In this document: positions 1 through 8,941 of the stretch, one piece after another
How positions within the stretch are numbered: position 1 is the first letter of the stretch
Layout of the letters: each line of letters begins with the position of its first letter
Assembly (NCBI GenBank): GCA_030429565.1
Contig: JAUIFE010000031.1
Location: 39,567 to 103,566 of the forward strand
Direction of reading: 5' to 3'
Origin: Holophagae bacterium
GTDB taxonomy: Bacteria > Acidobacteriota > Holophagae > Acanthopleuribacterales > Acanthopleuribacteraceae
Length of the DNA stretch: 64,000 nt
The notes under the pieces: model-generated
What the model was told of the DNA's origin: nothing
The model's input: only the letters and a program-made list of their open reading frames with translations
Databases searched by the model: none
Made by a program: the position numbers and the translations under genes

Positions 1-362
1 ATGCATGCCGTTTCTGTGGGGTGACATAGCGTCAAGATGATCGGTTTTCCGGTCTTGCCGCGGTAAAAAGGGTCGTTGCGATCCACCGCGACTGAAACGT
101 CCGTGCCGGCCCAAGGTGCTTGCTCCAGAAGCATCGTTAATTCGGGTGGCCACCCGGTGACGTTTTCCGGCTGCCAGGAACGCAAGCCTTGGGGATCATG
201 TTGAACGTTTGCCGCCAGGGACATGCCGAAATCCAAGGCGAGTCCTTCGGCCTTTCGTTGGAATCCCATCACGACCCAAAGCATGAGCAGGACCAGCGGC
301 ACGGCCACCATCACGGTGATCCGGTCCCGGCGTTTGCGACGTTCTCGTTCGTTGTTCAGCAT
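1..362 (-). CDS. Membrane-anchored protein of unknown function, N-terminal fragment
   Basis: Only the first 120 codons lie in the window; the gene runs off the left edge. The start at 362 is preceded by AAGGA on the minus strand. The product begins with a very basic stretch (NNERERRKRRDR), followed by one hydrophobic segment at about residues 16-33 (VMVAVPLVLLMLWVVMG), which fits an uncleaved N-terminal anchor with the rest outside the cytoplasm. The visible remainder (a QPENVTGWPPELT region, then DVSVAVDRNDPFYRG) matches no family I recognise. It is divergent from the CBM9-like gene at 750. Confidence 0.55.
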   Translation of the reverse strand, partial: MLNNERERRKRRDRITVMVAVPLVLLMLWVVMGFQRKAEGLALDFGMSLAANVQHDPQGLRSWQPENVTGWPPELTMLLEQAPWAGTDVSVAVDRNDPFYRGKTGKPIILTLCHPTETAC

Positions 363-749
363 GGCATGTCCTTGTTTGAGTGGCAGGGTTTGGGAATCGG
401 CTTGGTGCTTAATCGAGTGCGATCAGGGGGATGCCTCGCACCAACGCCTGTCGCCTGTCGTGTTGGGATAAGTTCAAGCCCATTGGGAAAGCATGGCGGC
501 TTCATGACGGCGCCTGGCAGCCCGGCAGCCCGGCCGCGTGGGCGCGGATAGGCCGCGTCGCCCGCCGCAGGGTCAGGCGAGACAAACGGCGACAAGGGGT
601 CGTCGGCTGCGGCCCATTGTAACAATAGGTAACCGCGCTTGAAGCAAGGGACCGGCATTACCGAAAATGATTGTCGGGGGCCTGCCATGATTGTGGCGTG
701 CTCTGATTTAGCCAGGTCCGTCGTCAGCGTGACTTGCGGAGGTAACCTC

Positions 750-1544
750 ATGGTGTGGTTGTTTTTGATGCAATTCTGGGTGGTAAAGCCTCTGGATTGC
801 CCGGTGCGTGAGACCGTGCCGGTGATTGACGGGTCGCTCGCCGACTGGCCCGACGAAAAGTGGCAAGTGTTGTCGAAGCAAAAGGTGGCACTGGCGACGT
901 GCCGTGACGGGCGGTACTTTTACCTGGCGATACGCGGTGAGGATCCCTACTTGGCACGCAAGATTCGGATGGGCGGGCTGACGGTTTGGCTGGATCCTGA
1001 AGGTGGGCGCGGCAAAGTGTTGGGCGTTCACTTGCCAGGGCACATGGCGCAGCGGCCCGATCGCGAAGCGGGCGGTTTGGAGGCGGCGCTGCGCAACCCG
1101 CCGCCAAAAGACAACAGCGCCGACGCCTTGGTGGTGGTCGGCGGCGACGGCGCTTTTCGCAAAAAGCTGGAACCCGGCGAGGGAGGCGGCCTTGAGCACC
1201 GCATGACCTATACCGAAACCGGGTTTTATTATGAGTTGTGTGTTCCATTGAACCGCACTGAGGCGGCGCCCTACGCGGTGGCTGTCGCCGGTCGTAAGCT
1301 GGGCCTGGGCTTGGAAACAATGCAGCGGCCAAAACGGCGTGAGGTTGCCGCGCGACCGGACGAGCGTGGTGCGCGTCCCGGTGCAAGCGGCGGTCGTGGC
1401 GGTATGGGTCGTGGCGGTATGGGCCGTGGCGGCGGTAATGGGCCCGGCCCCGGCGCGCGTGGCGATAGGGCTGTCGGCGGTGAGCGCAAGGCGGTCATGA
1501 AAGCGGCGCTGAAGCAGTGGTTCAGAATTAATTGGGCTGCTTAG
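750..1544 (+). CDS. Secreted CBM9/DOMON-like carbohydrate-binding domain protein
   Basis: The ATG at 750 is chosen because GGAGG lies just upstream (738-743); the frame is open further 5' but without a better site. The 264-residue product has a short hydrophobic N-terminus and then a pattern typical of family 9 carbohydrate-binding-like domains: VIDGSLADWP, RYFYLAIRGEDP, LTVWLDPEGG and, near residue 190, FYYELCVPL. The tail is extremely Gly/Arg-rich with GRGGMGRGG repeats and probably disordered. In this fold family such proteins bind sugars or haem at the cell surface; the ligand here cannot be read from sequence. It stands alone, with no enzyme beside it. Confidence 0.6.
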   Translation: MVWLFLMQFWVVKPLDCPVRETVPVIDGSLADWPDEKWQVLSKQKVALATCRDGRYFYLAIRGEDPYLARKIRMGGLTVWLDPEGGRGKVLGVHLPGHMAQRPDREAGGLEAALRNPPPKDNSADALVVVGGDGAFRKKLEPGEGGGLEHRMTYTETGFYYELCVPLNRTEAAPYAVAVAGRKLGLGLETMQRPKRREVAARPDERGARPGASGGRGGMGRGGMGRGGGNGPGPGARGDRAVGGERKAVMKAALKQWFRINWAA

Positions 1545-1648
1545 GTGCGGTTAAAATCGCAGTGCGTGGTGGACGCTTTTTTCCGAAGCGCTTGAAATAA
1601 AAATCTTGGTGACCCCGGCCCGCCTCGCGAAACGCCTCTTCTTTCGGC

Positions 1649-1654
1649 TATAAT
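1649..1654 (+). promoter_or_regulatory. Probable -10 element upstream of the AI-2E family permease
   Basis: A perfect TATAAT sits 45 bp upstream of the ATG at 1699. No good -35 hexamer lies 16-18 bp further up, so this rests on the -10 alone. Confidence 0.35.
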
Positions 1655-1698
1655 GCTCCCATGTTTCGCCAAAAAAGAACGATTTCGAGGTAACCGCG

Positions 1699-2844
1699 AT
1701 GGGCTTGTTCAGCGACAAACCGTTTACCCTGGACCGAATTGTCCGGCTGTTGATTACCCTAGGTGTGGCCTACGGTTTGTTTTTGCTGGTGCGGGCTGTA
1801 CAGGATGTGCTAATTCCCTTTGCCATCGCCGCTTTGCTAGCCTACTTGGTTCATCCATTGGTGAACATTCTCCAGCACAAGGCGCGCATCAAAAATCGCT
1901 TGGCGGCCATCATCGGCAGCTTGGTATTGATCACCACGGCGTTGGTTTTGTTTAGCATGACGATGGTGCCGGTATTCATCAAAGAAATTCGCCACGTGGG
2001 CCAATTGGTGACCAAGATGGCCAACGACGCCAAGCTCAAGGACAAGGTTGAGAAGTACCTACCGGAGGACATCTCGGTTTACGTGACTGATCTGGCCCAA
2101 CGCGAGGAAGTACAGGCCTTTTTTAACACGGAGAAATTCGGCGAGTTGGTCATCAACACGCTGCGCACGGTGTTGCCCGGCGTGTGGGGTCTGTTCTCGG
2201 GGGCGATGGATGTGGTGATTGGCATCGTCGGTCTATTCATTATCTTGCTGTATTTGATTTTTATCCTGCTTGATTACGACACGATCATGGAAGGCTGGAA
2301 GGATTTGCTGCATCCGTCCTACCGTGAAATGACGATTGAAGTGGTTCAAGATTTTGCTTCGGCGATGCGCGGCTATTTTCGGGCGCAAGCGCTGATCGCC
2401 GGCATTTGCGGTGTGCTTTTTGCCGTGGGCTTTGAACTCATCAGTCTGCCAATGGGCATTGTCATCGGCCTGGGCATTGGGGTGCTGAACATGGTGCCCT
2501 ATTTGCAAACCCTGGGTTTAATTCCCTGCGCTTTCTTCGCGCTGGTGCACAGCCTGGAAACCGGCCGGAGTTTTTGGGTGATGATGTTGCTGGTCCTGTT
2601 GGTGTTTGGGCTGGTCCAAATTATTCAAGACGGGTTCCTGGTACCCAAAATTATGGGTGATGTGACCGGGCTCAACCCGGCAGTGATGTTGTTGAGTTTG
2701 TCGATTTGGGGCAAGCTTCTGGGAATGTTGGGTTTGATTATTGCCCTGCCGATGACCTTTTTGGTGTCTTCCTACTACCATCGCTTTTTGCTCTATTTGG
2801 GGAAACAGCACCGCCAAGCGCTGTCGGGCGAGGGCGGTACGTGA
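1699..2844 (+). CDS. AI-2E / PerM family transporter
   Basis: This 381-residue integral membrane protein has the layout of the AI-2E transporter (PerM/YdiK) family. Two adjacent N-terminal helices (about residues 13-50) are followed by a third at about 70-92, a soluble segment at about 95-155 rich in charged residues, and then four or five helices to residue 365. The family signature region GVLNMVPYLQTLGLIPC is present, as is the late PKIMGDVTGLNPAVMLLSL motif typical of these permeases. GAGGTAACC precedes the ATG at a normal distance. Members have been linked to autoinducer-2 export, Na+/H+ exchange or unknown substrates; nothing here decides between them. Confidence 0.88.
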   Translation: MGLFSDKPFTLDRIVRLLITLGVAYGLFLLVRAVQDVLIPFAIAALLAYLVHPLVNILQHKARIKNRLAAIIGSLVLITTALVLFSMTMVPVFIKEIRHVGQLVTKMANDAKLKDKVEKYLPEDISVYVTDLAQREEVQAFFNTEKFGELVINTLRTVLPGVWGLFSGAMDVVIGIVGLFIILLYLIFILLDYDTIMEGWKDLLHPSYREMTIEVVQDFASAMRGYFRAQALIAGICGVLFAVGFELISLPMGIVIGLGIGVLNMVPYLQTLGLIPCAFFALVHSLETGRSFWVMMLLVLLVFGLVQIIQDGFLVPKIMGDVTGLNPAVMLLSLSIWGKLLGMLGLIIALPMTFLVSSYYHRFLLYLGKQHRQALSGEGGT

Positions 2845-2918
2845 CCTCTCTCCAAAATTGTGAATATTTCTTCCGACTTTTCGAGGGGTTGCCGCGTCCA
2901 ATGGAAGCTGACCGCCGC

Positions 2919-2948
2919 TTGACACTTGGTCGGCCGCCTTTCTAAGAT
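2919..2948 (+). promoter_or_regulatory. Sigma-70 promoter for the GspC-like gene
   Basis: A consensus -35 TTGACA (2919-2924) and a -10 TAAGAT (2943-2948) are separated by 18 bp, about 40 bp upstream of the translation start. This is one of the clearest promoters in the window. Confidence 0.6.
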
Positions 2949-2987
2949 GAAAGGCTGCGTCTCTGGCGCGCCAAAATGGAGGATTCC

Positions 2988-3722
2988 GTGGCAACATCAC
3001 CACTCAAGATTTCGCTTCTTTTTAGCTTTCTGTTTTGTCTGACTGCGGTCGGCTTCGGCCAGAATCAGATTGACGACATCGTCGATCGCGATCCTTTCGA
3101 TCCCAACCGGGGTAAAAAAGAAGAGGTCGTTGAGGAAGAAAAAGAAGAAGAAGTGATTGAGGTTGTGCCGGAAAACGTGGCCTTTGTGCTGGACGGTACG
3201 GTGATTTTTCCAAACAACCGCATGGCGATTATTCAATACACGCCGGAGCCCGAGCCGGCCGTGAACCGTGCCCGCATGCTGCCGCCGAAACGCGGCCGCA
3301 ATGCCGCGCGTCGTTCACCGGTACGCCGGCCCGGCAATCGTAGCCGTTCCAACAGGAAAACCGAAAGCAGCCGTTTGTCGCTGAATGAATCGTTGCAGGG
3401 TTACAAATTGACCCAAGTGGAATCCGATTTTGTTGTTTTGACCAAAGGTCGTGAGCAGTTGACCCTGCGGATGTTTAACGGCAGCAAAGAGGATCGCGGC
3501 GGCTCGAAAAAAATCGCCAAAGCGGCACCGAAGAAGGTGATCAGCCCGGCCAACAATGCGCGCGCGCTTTCCAAGAATAAGAACAAAAATAACGCCAAGC
3601 CCACGCCGGTCCGTAAGGTCGAACCCAAAAAGAATAATGCGCGTCGTCCGAACAACAACAATAACCGCCGTAATAACAAGGCGCAGCCGGTGCGTCGCAG
3701 TGTGCCCAAGCGAGAGTTTTAA
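2988..3722 (+). CDS. Exported basic protein with a GspC (type II secretion) HR-like region
   Basis: GTG at 2988 is preferred to the in-frame ATG at 2976 because GGAGGA (2978-2983) would be its ribosome site. The 244-residue product starts with a signal-like helix (to about residue 25), followed by DPFDPNRG and an acidic run. Next come two blocks, LDGTVIFPNNRMAIIQ and LQGYKLTQVESDFVVLTKG, which resemble the homology region of type II secretion protein C: short strands, then a conserved Gly and a residue run on charge reversal. The last 80 residues are nearly all Lys, Arg, Asn and Pro. There are no other gsp genes nearby, so a role in secretion is a suggestion only. Confidence 0.5.
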   Translation: MATSPLKISLLFSFLFCLTAVGFGQNQIDDIVDRDPFDPNRGKKEEVVEEEKEEEVIEVVPENVAFVLDGTVIFPNNRMAIIQYTPEPEPAVNRARMLPPKRGRNAARRSPVRRPGNRSRSNRKTESSRLSLNESLQGYKLTQVESDFVVLTKGREQLTLRMFNGSKEDRGGSKKIAKAAPKKVISPANNARALSKNKNKNNAKPTPVRKVEPKKNNARRPNNNNNRRNNKAQPVRRSVPKREF

Positions 3723-3836
3723 TCCCCGTGGCCGAACAAAATTAGACAAGCGCGCCACGCGGCGCTTGAATCCTGTAGCATGTGACAAGCTCGATTGCGC
3801 TGATGCGTGATCGGGCTTTTTTGAGATTGAGGTTCT

Positions 3837-5126
3837 ATGGTTAAACGTTTATCCCATTTGCGCAACGGCATGCAGGTCGTGACCGAACAGGTCGACCACG
3901 TCGCCACCGTATCCTTGGGGATCTGGTTAAATCGCGGTTCCCGTCACGAAAGTCCGACGGAAAACGGCTTATTTCACTTCATCGAGCACACCCTATTTAA
4001 AGGGACACCGCGTTATTCGGCCCGTGATATCGCGGAGGCTGTCGACGGCGTCGGCGGTATTCTCGATGCCTACACGGCGCGCGAGGAAACCTGCTATTCG
4101 ATTAAGGTGCGCGCCTGCCATTTGGAAAGCACATTAGGGTTGCTTGCCGACATGTTGCAGCATCCGACCTTCGATGCACGCGAGTTAGCTTTGGAGCGGC
4201 AGGTTGTGCTTGAAGAAATTAAAATGGGCGAGGACGATCCCGAGGATCGTGTTTTCGAACAGGCGGTTCAGCGTTATTGGGGGGGTCACGCCATGGGGCG
4301 CCCGATTTTGGGACCGGTTGCCAACGTCAAACGTTTTGATTACGATGAAGTGGCCGCGTTTCACCAACGTTTTTACCGCACACAGGACATGGTGGTCGCC
4401 GCCGCCGGCGATCTCGATCACGACCAATTGTGTGCGCTCTGTGAAGCGCTTTTTCCCGCGTCTTCGGCTCCGCCGCCGGCTGTGGTCGTCGACGCCCCGC
4501 ACGCGCACCCTTTCCATCTATACTTGCCCGACGAACGGCTGGAGCAAGTTTCGTTTACCCTGTTTTACGAAGGTTTTTCGGCCACTGACCCGCGTCGCCA
4601 CGCACTCAATTTGTTGAGCGTCGCGCTGGGTGGCGGCATGAGTTCGCGTTTGTTCCAAACGATCCGTGAGGAACGTGGCCTGGCTTATTCGGTGGGTTGT
4701 TATACGGTGCCTTATGCCGATTGCGGGTACTTCAATATTTACGGCGCTTGCAGTCCCGAGAACTACCAAACGGTTCTGGGCCTGTGTTTGGGTGAAATTG
4801 GCAAAATGCAACAGGACGGGATTGGCGAAGCCGAGTTGCGGCGCGCCAAAGAACAGGTGCTCGGTACCTTGCTGATGGGGTACGAAAGCACCTACAATCG
4901 GGCCTCCTCGCTGGCGCGTTCCCTGATGGTGCATGGCGAAATTTACGATCAACAAAAATGGGTCGACATGATTGAGGCGGTTACCGCTGCCGATATTGCC
5001 GCGGTTGCTCAGACCGCCTTTCGGGTTGAAACCCGGGGGTTGGCCGCTTTGGGGGCCGCTTCCGGCCGTCCCGACCCCGATTTTATGGCGACGATGGGCC
5101 TTGCCGCCGCGCCGCTCCCTATCTAA
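3837..5126 (+). CDS. M16 family zinc metallopeptidase (processing-protease type)
   Basis: The 429-residue product is a single-chain M16B peptidase. The inverted zinc motif HFIEH lies at residues 47-51, and the third ligand Glu is at about residue 127 (LEEIKMGEDDPED), the usual 76-residue spacing. The inactive second half carries the family block SVALGGGMSSRLFQTIREERGLAYSV with the conserved Arg/Tyr pair. No signal peptide is visible, so it should be cytoplasmic or peripherally associated. It is followed 62 bp later by dUTPase in the same direction; this M16-dut pairing is common in many bacteria. Substrates of bacterial M16B enzymes are mostly unknown. Confidence 0.92.
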   Translation: MVKRLSHLRNGMQVVTEQVDHVATVSLGIWLNRGSRHESPTENGLFHFIEHTLFKGTPRYSARDIAEAVDGVGGILDAYTAREETCYSIKVRACHLESTLGLLADMLQHPTFDARELALERQVVLEEIKMGEDDPEDRVFEQAVQRYWGGHAMGRPILGPVANVKRFDYDEVAAFHQRFYRTQDMVVAAAGDLDHDQLCALCEALFPASSAPPPAVVVDAPHAHPFHLYLPDERLEQVSFTLFYEGFSATDPRRHALNLLSVALGGGMSSRLFQTIREERGLAYSVGCYTVPYADCGYFNIYGACSPENYQTVLGLCLGEIGKMQQDGIGEAELRRAKEQVLGTLLMGYESTYNRASSLARSLMVHGEIYDQQKWVDMIEAVTAADIAAVAQTAFRVETRGLAALGAASGRPDPDFMATMGLAAAPLPI

Positions 5127-5188
5127 CCTGAAACGCGCCGCGAAGGATCGCGCTTTTCAAGCTTTATCCCGCCGAAAAAGGAAGACCG

Positions 5189-5638
5189 ATGTCGTTGCAA
5201 GTAGAAATCCGCACCTTACCGCACCACGAAGGGCTGCCGTTACCGGCCTACGCGACCGCGTTAAGTGCGGGTGTAGACCTGCGCTACGCGGGCCACGAGA
5301 CCGTCGTGCTCGAGCCGGGCGCGCGTCATGCGTGTGAAACCGGGTTGTGTATGGCTTTGCCCGCCGGGTATGAGGCCCAAGTTCGGCCACGCTCCGGTTT
5401 GAGTCTGAAACAAGGCTTAACGGTGATCAACAGTCCTGGCACCATCGATGCCGACTATCGTGGTGAGATTTTGGTGCCGCTGGTGAACCTCGGCCAAGTG
5501 CCGGTGACCCTTGAGCGCGGGCTGCGTATCGCCCAATTGGTGGTGGCGCCGGTGATCCAAGTAACCTGGAAAGAGGTTGAAGTTCTGTCGACAACCGAAC
5601 GTGGTGAAGGCGGTTTTGGTCACACAGGTGCGCGTTGA
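5189..5638 (+). CDS. dut: Deoxyuridine 5'-triphosphate nucleotidohydrolase (dUTPase)
   Basis: This homotrimeric dUTPase of 149 residues hydrolyses dUTP to dUMP and pyrophosphate, protecting DNA from uracil and feeding thymidylate synthesis. All five family motifs are in order: AGVDLRY, RPRSGLSLK, the catalytic GTIDADYRGEI, RIAQLVV, and a C-terminal RGEGGFGHTG that closes over the active site (commonly GFGSTG; His replaces Ser here). The ATG follows a purine-rich GGAAGACCG. Length is normal for the family. It probably shares a transcript with the M16 peptidase upstream. Confidence 0.96.
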   Translation: MSLQVEIRTLPHHEGLPLPAYATALSAGVDLRYAGHETVVLEPGARHACETGLCMALPAGYEAQVRPRSGLSLKQGLTVINSPGTIDADYRGEILVPLVNLGQVPVTLERGLRIAQLVVAPVIQVTWKEVEVLSTTERGEGGFGHTGAR

Positions 5639-5957
5639 GGAGACGACTTTTTGTCGTTTGCATGGCGTCTTTTGCGGGTTGATTGGGCGAGCGATTGTGT
5701 TTGAGTGGACTTTTGTAATCTACTTGAAATAAAGGCCTTTGTTGGTTTGCTCGGCGCCGGTTCGTGCGCTTTACGACCGCTTGCGGCCTCTCCCCGTCAA
5801 CCTGAATAACCATGGACGAACGATCCCAAATGGTTTAATCTTGACTTGGCTTGCGCGGTCATTTAGACCGTTTTCACCTGCCGAACAGCTTGTTAACACC
5901 AAACCCGGTTTGGCCAACCAAGTCCTTTCTCGGTGAAAGGCCCATAAGGAGAAGTGC
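5639..5957. other. Intergenic stretch after dut with a candidate promoter
   Basis: No convincing gene is present in these 319 bases. A possible sigma-70 promoter, TTGACT (5841-5846), 17 bp, TAGACC (5864-5869), lies about 90 bp upstream of the small acidic-protein gene. A short ACGAC-TTTTT-GTCGT stem-loop at about 5643-5657, directly after dut, could be a weak terminator. Confidence 0.3.
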
Positions 5958-6302
5958 ATGGAACTTGACGACCACATGAAAACTCTGCTCAAAGAGTTAG
6001 GGGTAGCGCTCCACCATGCCTTAACCAAAGACCAAGCAATTAAAAAAGTGACCGACCAAATCAAGGGAAACGGCTACGACATCTACTTGATTATGGAAGC
6101 CAATATTGCGTTGGATAAACGCGAAGAAGAAGGCGAAGGCGTGTTGTTCCTCGGTAAACCCGAAGAGCGTTTCGAAGCCGCCGACCAAAACTTCAACCGT
6201 TACGACAAAGAATTTTTGGCGTCACTCAAAATAAAGATTGAAGATCCCAGCGATGACCATGAAAGCTTTGAGCTCGATATTGAAGACGAAGACGAAATTT
6301 AA
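5958..6302 (+). CDS. Small acidic protein of unknown function upstream of rlmN
   Basis: AAGGAGAAGTGC precedes the ATG, an excellent ribosome site. The 114-residue product has no signal peptide or membrane segment; it looks helical and soluble, with a very acidic tail (DPSDDHESFELDIEDEDEI). Its 3' end overlaps the start region of rlmN by about 40 bases, so the two are probably co-transcribed and translationally coupled. I recognise no domain. The strong ribosome site and tight coupling support a real gene. Confidence 0.7.
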   Translation: MELDDHMKTLLKELGVALHHALTKDQAIKKVTDQIKGNGYDIYLIMEANIALDKREEEGEGVLFLGKPEERFEAADQNFNRYDKEFLASLKIKIEDPSDDHESFELDIEDEDEI

Positions 6303-7344
6303 CCTGTTCGGCGCGAGCGCCGACGACCTCAAAAAACTGTTAACCGAGCTCGAAGAACCGCCTTTTCGCGAGAAGCAGATCCGCCACTGGATTTACGTCA
6401 AACGCGTGCTCGATATTAACGAAATGACCAACCTGTCAAAGTCGTTGCGCGAGAAGTTGCAGGCGACGTGTGAAGTGCGACCCCCGTTGGATTACGAAAA
6501 ACACGTATCGCGCGACGGCTCGATTAAATACGTGTTTCATCTGGAAGCGGGCGGCGACGTCGAAGCGGTGTACATGCCGATGACCAAAGGCGTGACCATG
6601 TGTCTGTCGAGTCAGGTTGGCTGTGCCCAGGCGTGTAGTTTCTGTATGACCGCGCAGATGGGTTTTATTCGCAATTTGTCGCCGGCCGAGATTGTCGGCC
6701 AGGCCTTCGTGATTGCCCGCGAGATGCAGTTGGACGATCCCTTTAACATTGTGATGATGGGCATGGGTGAGCCGTTGTTAAACCTCACCAACTTGACCAA
6801 GTCATTGGATCACTTTATCGATCCGTTAGGGCTGAATCTATCGCCACGCCGCATTACCGTCAGTACCAGCGGGCACGTGCGTAACTTGCTTAAACTTGGC
6901 GAATACAAGCGTTTGCCACGTATCGCCGTATCGCTGAATGCGAGCACCGATGAACAACGCAATCACTTGATGCCGGTTAACTTGAAGTGGAACATCAAAG
7001 AGCTCTTGGCGGCTTGTCGCCAGTTGCCGATTCCACCGCGCGAGCGTCTTACCTTGGAATACGTGCTGATTGAAGGTTTGAACGACAGCGCGGCCGATGC
7101 CAAACGGTTGGTGCGTTTGGTGGCCAATTTGCGCTGTAAGATTAACCTGATTCCCTTTAACGAAACGCCGGAGTTGTCCTACAAACAACCACCGTTGCCT
7201 GTGATTGAGCGTTTTCAAGAGATTCTCAACCGCTCTAAGATTCTCAACACCGTGCGTTGGTCGAAAGGTCGCGATATTGGCGCGGCTTGCGGCCAGTTGG
7301 CCACGCCGATTGCCAAGCCGGGTCCCAACTTGCGCGTGAGTTAA
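6259..7344 (+). CDS. rlmN: 23S rRNA (A2503-C2)/tRNA (A37-C2) methyltransferase RlmN
   Basis: RlmN is a radical-SAM enzyme that methylates C2 of A2503 in 23S rRNA and of A37 in some tRNAs. The CxxxCxxC cluster motif (CAQACSFC) sits at about residues 122-129 counting from the ATG at 6259. GGEPLLN-type SAM contacts appear as MGMGEPLLN, and the catalytic C-terminal Cys is in DIGAACGQL. The N-terminal HhH-like segment EPPFREKQIRHWIY is also typical. The frame extends upstream to 6238, but ATG codons at 6253 and 6259 inside the upstream gene are more likely starts. Length (361 residues) is normal. Confidence 0.95.
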   Translation: MKALSSILKTKTKFNLFGASADDLKKLLTELEEPPFREKQIRHWIYVKRVLDINEMTNLSKSLREKLQATCEVRPPLDYEKHVSRDGSIKYVFHLEAGGDVEAVYMPMTKGVTMCLSSQVGCAQACSFCMTAQMGFIRNLSPAEIVGQAFVIAREMQLDDPFNIVMMGMGEPLLNLTNLTKSLDHFIDPLGLNLSPRRITVSTSGHVRNLLKLGEYKRLPRIAVSLNASTDEQRNHLMPVNLKWNIKELLAACRQLPIPPRERLTLEYVLIEGLNDSAADAKRLVRLVANLRCKINLIPFNETPELSYKQPPLPVIERFQEILNRSKILNTVRWSKGRDIGAACGQLATPIAKPGPNLRVS

Positions 7345-7770
7345 ACCCAACCTGCGCGCTGTGTGGCGGCGCCTCGCATCAGTTGTTGCGGGGCAACCGG
7401 CCGAAAAAGTGCTCATGGCCTCGTCGAGGATCGGTGTGCTTTTGAATCTCATGGCGCACCAGCACTTTGACCACCGGCTTCCTCGGTCCCACCTTTTGGG
7501 CTTAACTAAGGTCGTTTTGCGAACTTGTTTTGATTTTCTCAAAGGCTGAATTTTCGGGTTTTATTTGCTGTGCCGGCTGCAGGCGGTTATGAGGGCTTTT
7601 CAGCGTAAAAAAAATCGTTTATGCTCGGGGTGTTTTGGGTTGTACTGGACAGCCCCGAGCTTGCCGCTACGCACGGTTGTGTGCTTTATCGCCGGACGGT
7701 GCTGATTCCCTGCTTTACCTTGGGCGGCGGCTTTTATTGAGATTTATCGTACGAAAGAGAGGGTGGACCC
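7345..7770. other. Intergenic stretch after rlmN with one inverted repeat
   Basis: This stretch of 426 bases has no supported gene. An 8 bp perfect inverted repeat (GCTCGGGG at about 7623, CCCCGAGC at about 7653) with a 22-base loop lies about 280 bases past rlmN. It lacks a T-run, so it may be a weak terminator or a chance repeat. GAAAGAGAGGGTGG just before 7771 is the ribosome site of the next gene. Confidence 0.3.
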
Positions 7771-8073
7771 ATGGATGGAGAACAAACAATTGACGACTTG
7801 ACCTGTGCTTGGGAACAAGACGGGGATGTGATTGTAGAAGAGCTTGATAAATTTATTCTTTCCAAGGGTGCCTGGTCAACGATCATGTTCCTGTATCGCG
7901 AAAAGAAAAACGACGGCTCTTGGAGTGATCCCAAGGTTCGCGTTCAGCGCTACCAGAAGTCACGCGGCCGTTACATGAGCAAAAGTAAGTTCAATATCAG
8001 CTCTGAGAAGCAAGCGCGTATGATCGTCAAGCAGTTATTGCACTGGTACGACGACAACGCGGAAGAGGCCTAA
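7771..8073 (+). CDS. Conserved-looking small protein of unknown function
   Basis: A 100-residue soluble protein with a strong upstream purine run (GAGAGGGTGG). It contains VIVEELDKFILSKGAWSTIMFLYRE, then VQRYQKSRGRYMSKSKFNISSEKQARMIVKQLLHWY. I have the impression that similar small proteins with ELDK..L.KGAW and SKFNISS motifs occur in other delta-group and acidobacterial genomes, but no function is known to me. The SpoU methyltransferase follows 21 bases later, so the two probably share a transcript. Basic and aromatic residues in the second half would suit nucleic acid contact, which is speculation. Confidence 0.7.
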   Translation: MDGEQTIDDLTCAWEQDGDVIVEELDKFILSKGAWSTIMFLYREKKNDGSWSDPKVRVQRYQKSRGRYMSKSKFNISSEKQARMIVKQLLHWYDDNAEEA

Positions 8074-8094
8074 GCGCCGAAGAGAGGCCGACTT

Positions 8095-8844
8095 TTGGCT
8101 GACGTTATGGAGATTCGCAGTCGTGCGAATCCCCGTTACAAAGAACTCAAACAATGGCAACGCGCCGGTGCAAGTGCACCGGTGCTGCTGGTTGAAGGTG
8201 TGAAGCTGATCCGCGAAGCGACAGCCGCCGGGTTGCGGCCGCAAGCGCTGTGGACCACGCCCGCCTGTGATGTCACCTTTAACTGTCGCACTTATCAAGT
8301 GCCGGCCGAAATGTACGGCGCTGTGTCGCCGACGCGTTCGGGTAATGCGCCGCTGGCGGTGTTCGATAAAACGCCGCTCTTGAAGCAGAAGCCGCCGTCA
8401 CAGGGGCGTTTCTTATTGCTCGATGCTGTTCAGGAGCCAGGCAACGCCGGTGCCTTGATTCGGGCTGCAACGGCCTTCGGGTTTGACGGGGTGATTTACG
8501 CTCTGCCTGGCTGTTCGCCTTTTCACCACGCCTGTATTCGCGCTTCGGCGGGCACGGTTTTTCACACGCACCATTATGTGCTCTCGGAAGAGGCGCTGGC
8601 CTTGTGGCTGCGGGAAAACGCTTTGCCCGTGTTCGGTGCCGATGGCTCGGGCCGTGCCTTGGGCGGGATCCAGTGGCCGGCTGATTTGGTGTTGGCCATG
8701 GGTAATGAAGGCCACGGTTTGCGCGATTCGGTGCGTGCCCGTGTGACCGATTTGGTGGCGATCCCGATTAGCGCCAAGGTGGAAAGCCTTAATGTCGCGG
8801 GTGCGGCGCACATTCTGATGTACGCCGTCCAAAACGCCCGCTAA
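8095..8844 (+). CDS. SpoU/TrmH-family RNA 2'-O-methyltransferase
   Basis: The SPOUT methyltransferase fold is evident. An N-terminal substrate-binding region (residues 5-90, VLLVEGVKLIREA) is followed by motif 1 LLLDAVQEPGNAGALIRAATAFGFDGV, motif 2 LVLAMGNEGHGL and motif 3 IPISAKVESLNVAGAAHILMY, which form the knotted SAM site; the Arg in ALIRAA is catalytic. The enzyme probably methylates a 2'-OH in rRNA or tRNA; the exact nucleotide cannot be read. TTG at 8095 is favoured as start because AGAGAGG lies 7 bases upstream; an ATG at 8107 is the alternative. Confidence 0.9.
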   Translation: MADVMEIRSRANPRYKELKQWQRAGASAPVLLVEGVKLIREATAAGLRPQALWTTPACDVTFNCRTYQVPAEMYGAVSPTRSGNAPLAVFDKTPLLKQKPPSQGRFLLLDAVQEPGNAGALIRAATAFGFDGVIYALPGCSPFHHACIRASAGTVFHTHHYVLSEEALALWLRENALPVFGADGSGRALGGIQWPADLVLAMGNEGHGLRDSVRARVTDLVAIPISAKVESLNVAGAAHILMYAVQNAR

Positions 8845-8863
8845 CGACGCCGCAAACAAAACA

Positions 8864-8914
8864 ACCCCAAATCAATCGCCGCTATTCGTGGAACACGCGG
8901 CGAAGGTTTGGGGT
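8864..8914. terminator. Bidirectional terminator between the SpoU gene and the HU gene
   Basis: Nested inverted repeats ACCCCAAA (8864-8871) with TTTGGGGT (8907-8914) and CGCCGC (8877-8882) with GCGGCG (8897-8902) form an extended stem between two convergent genes. The A/T-rich ends suit termination in both directions. Confidence 0.55.
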
Positions 8915-8941
8915 CGTGGGTTAATTGGAGGGGTGGCTCGG